Assembly (NCBI RefSeq): GCF_001427665.1
Contig: NZ_LMHC01000021.1
Location: 62,001 to 126,000 of the forward strand
Direction of reading: 5' to 3'
DNA: 64,000 nt
Source: Caulobacter sp. Root655
Lineage (GTDB): Bacteria; Pseudomonadota; Alphaproteobacteria; Caulobacterales; Caulobacteraceae
The notes under the pieces were generated by a model. The model was given only the letters and a program-made list of their open reading frames with translations, searched no databases and had not been told where the DNA came from. Position 1 is the stretch's first letter. Every line of letters starts with the position of its first letter. Below are positions 62,530 to 64,000 of the stretch, in pieces. The position numbers and the translations under genes were made by a program.

Positions 62530-64000
62530 CACGCGGCCTCCCGCACGAGCTTGGCCATCCAGGCCTCGGGGGCGTCGCCCACGCTTTCGCGCAGGGCGTC
62601 GAGCCGGCGTACCGTGCTCTCGCGACCCGACAGGACAGTCAGCAGTTCTGGCGCGCCCGACAGGTTCAGGCGGGCCACGACGCTGTCGGTTCCATGCTTG
62701 ATCAGGAAGCAGCGGGCGGTGTCGGGCAGGCTTTTCACCAGCTCGAACTCGTGCTGGGTCAGGCCGAAGCCCTGGCAATAGTCGCGCGCCTGGGCCTTGG
62801 GATTGGCCATGAAGATCTGGGTGGCGGCCTGCTCGATGATGGCGCTGGCGATGCGGCTTTCCAGGGCGTCCTGGGCGCTCTGGGTGGCGAAGCCCACCAG
62901 GCCATTACGCTTGCGCAGGGTCTTTTCCCAATCCTTGATCCGCGCCACGAACACGTCGTCGTCCAGGGCCTTCCAGCCTTCGTCGATGACGATCATGGTG
63001 GGGTGGCCGTCCAGGCGCTGCTCCACGCGGTGGAACAGGTACATCATGGCCGGGGTGCGCAAGGCCGGGTCGTCCAGCAACTGGGTCATGTCGAAGCCCA
63101 GCGTGGCCTGGTCGAGGTCCAGCCCGTCCTCGGCGCTGTCGAACAGCCAGGCGTTCTCGCCCGCGCCGTGCCAGGGCGCCAGGCGGGCGGCCAGGTCGGC
63201 GGCGTCGGGCCGGCGCGCGCCCTTGAACAGTTCGGCGAAGAACCGCAGGCGGCGCAGCTTTGGCGCTTGGTCGTAATTGGCGTCGACGGCGTCCTTGATC
63301 CGCGCCAGGTCGTCGGGCGACAGGGTCTCGCCGGGCGCGGCGACCAGGCGCGCGGTCCATTCGGCCAGGAACTTTCGGTTGGCGGCGGTGTCGGGCAGGG
63401 CCAACGGGTTGAAGCCCGTCGCCTGGCCGGGGCGCAGCACCTCGTAGCGACCGCCGATAGCGCGCAGGAATATCTCGGCCCCACGGTCCTTGTCGAAGAA
63501 GACGGTGCGTGGGGAGTACTTCTGGGCCTGGGCGAGCAGGAAGTTCAGCACCACGGTCTTGCCCGAGCCGGACGGGCCGATGATCGTGAAATTACCCAGG
63601 TCGCCCTTGTGGAAGTTGAAGTGGTAGGGACCGGCGGACGTGGTCTCCAGCAAGGTCACGGCTGGACCCCAATGGTTACCCTGGGCCTGGCCGACCGGGA
63701 AGTTGTGGCCGCTGGCGAAGCCTGCGAAATTGGCGGTCGAGATCATCGCCCGGCGGGCGATGTCCTTGAGGTTGCCCGGGAACTGCGCCCAGAAGGCGGG
63801 CTCCAGATTGATGTCCTCGCGCACGGCGATGGCGCCCATTTCGGTGAAGGCCGACAGCACCTCGGCGGTGGATTGGTCCAGGCCGTCCAGGGTTTCGCCG
63901 CGCACCAGCACGCTCAGGTGATGTTCGCCGAAGGCCGCGCGGCCGCTGACCACGTCGTCCTTGGCGCGGATCAGATCGGCTTTCAGGCTGATCCCGTCGT
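62529..64000 (-). CDS. virB4: Type IV secretion ATPase VirB4, C-terminal part (5' end outside window)
   Basis: 490 residues visible; the frame is open through the right edge. The Walker A motif IIGPSGSGKTVVLNF (about nt 63545-63590) and Walker B region MIVIDEGWKAL (about nt 62970-63005) are intact, as is FATQSAQDALESRIASAIIEQ near the C-terminus, the VirB4/TrbE signature. It is the large inner-membrane-associated ATPase. The rest of the operon (virB1-3, perhaps virB5 and virB8) should lie beyond 64000. Confidence 0.93.
   Translation of the reverse strand, partial: DGISLKADLIRAKDDVVSGRAAFGEHHLSVLVRGETLDGLDQSTAEVLSAFTEMGAIAVREDINLEPAFWAQFPGNLKDIARRAMISTANFAGFASGHNFPVGQAQGNHWGPAVTLLETTSAGPYHFNFHKGDLGNFTIIGPSGSGKTVVLNFLLAQAQKYSPRTVFFDKDRGAEIFLRAIGGRYEVLRPGQATGFNPLALPDTAANRKFLAEWTARLVAAPGETLSPDDLARIKDAVDANYDQAPKLRRLRFFAELFKGARRPDAADLAARLAPWHGAGENAWLFDSAEDGLDLDQATLGFDMTQLLDDPALRTPAMMYLFHRVEQRLDGHPTMIVIDEGWKALDDDVFVARIKDWEKTLRKRNGLVGFATQSAQDALESRIASAIIEQAATQIFMANPKAQARDYCQGFGLTQHEFELVKSLPDTARCFLIKHGTDSVVARLNLSGAPELLTVLSGRESTVRRLDALRESVGDAPEAWMAKLVREAA

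Overview
The window is about 67-70% GC, densely packed with genes on both strands, and looks like chromosome of a Caulobacter-type alphaproteobacterium (family Caulobacteraceae; genus-level assignment is inference). Supporting signs are the large TonB-dependent receptors of the kind common in Xanthomonas and Caulobacter, a glyoxylate-shunt cluster with its own XRE/ImmA-type regulator, a B12 riboswitch in front of metE, frequent GTG/TTG starts, and a chromosomal VirB-type secretion cluster. I see no rRNA, tRNA, CRISPR array, insertion sequence or prophage.

Layout. 1-2260: the tail of a TonB-dependent receptor, then a two-gene glycosyltransferase/polysaccharide-deacetylase unit. 2259-7427: glyoxylate shunt (aceA, a small unknown gene, aceB) divergent from its probable regulator. 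7434-10193: cobalamin-independent methionine synthase metE behind a cobalamin riboswitch and a 22-bp palindromic operator. 10206-16483: C4-dicarboxylate sensing and uptake (dctD, dctB, dctA and a porin). 16555-20654: a GntR regulator divergent from the riboflavin operon ribD-ribE-ribBA-ribH. 20662-23646: transaldolase, 6-phosphogluconate dehydrogenase and a HAD phosphatase. 23947-27384: an MHS-type symporter divergent from an amino-acid permease. 27391-33341: a FecI-like sigma factor, FecR-like anti-sigma factor, STN-domain receptor and pectinesterase. 33455-35059: chromate transporter with a PadR regulator. 35272-39851: two translationally coupled hybrid histidine kinases. 40110-45299: a 1729-residue RTX extracellular nuclease. 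45367-51670: a galactoside locus (GH36 alpha-galactosidase, GntR regulator, TonB receptor). 52123-55157: a membrane-bound LytTR regulator divergent from an alpha/beta hydrolase. 55323-58411: a DUF1800/DUF1501 pair. 58483-64000: the virB4-virB6-virB9-virB10-virB11 end of a type IV secretion operon, running off the right edge.

The most informative observations concern regulation. (i) A 30-nt motif (TGACGGAAAC, 11 nt, GCATC) occurs with identical spacing before both the ECF sigma gene and the receptor it probably controls. (ii) The promoters of the alpha-galactosidase and its TonB receptor share a -35/17 bp/-10 layout in which the -10 TTTATC lies inside a related operator (12 of 15 positions identical), fitting control by the GntR protein encoded between them. 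(iii) metE carries a near-perfect palindrome upstream of its B12 riboswitch, suggesting two layers of control. (iv) Tandem inverted repeats 31 bp apart between dctB and dctA fit DctD activator sites, while DctD itself has GAFNGA in place of the canonical GAFTGA. No single locus is clearly a wholly new system; the candidates for undescribed biology are these regulatory circuits, the small gene inside the glyoxylate operon, the module-duplicated nuclease, and the membrane-anchored LytTR protein.
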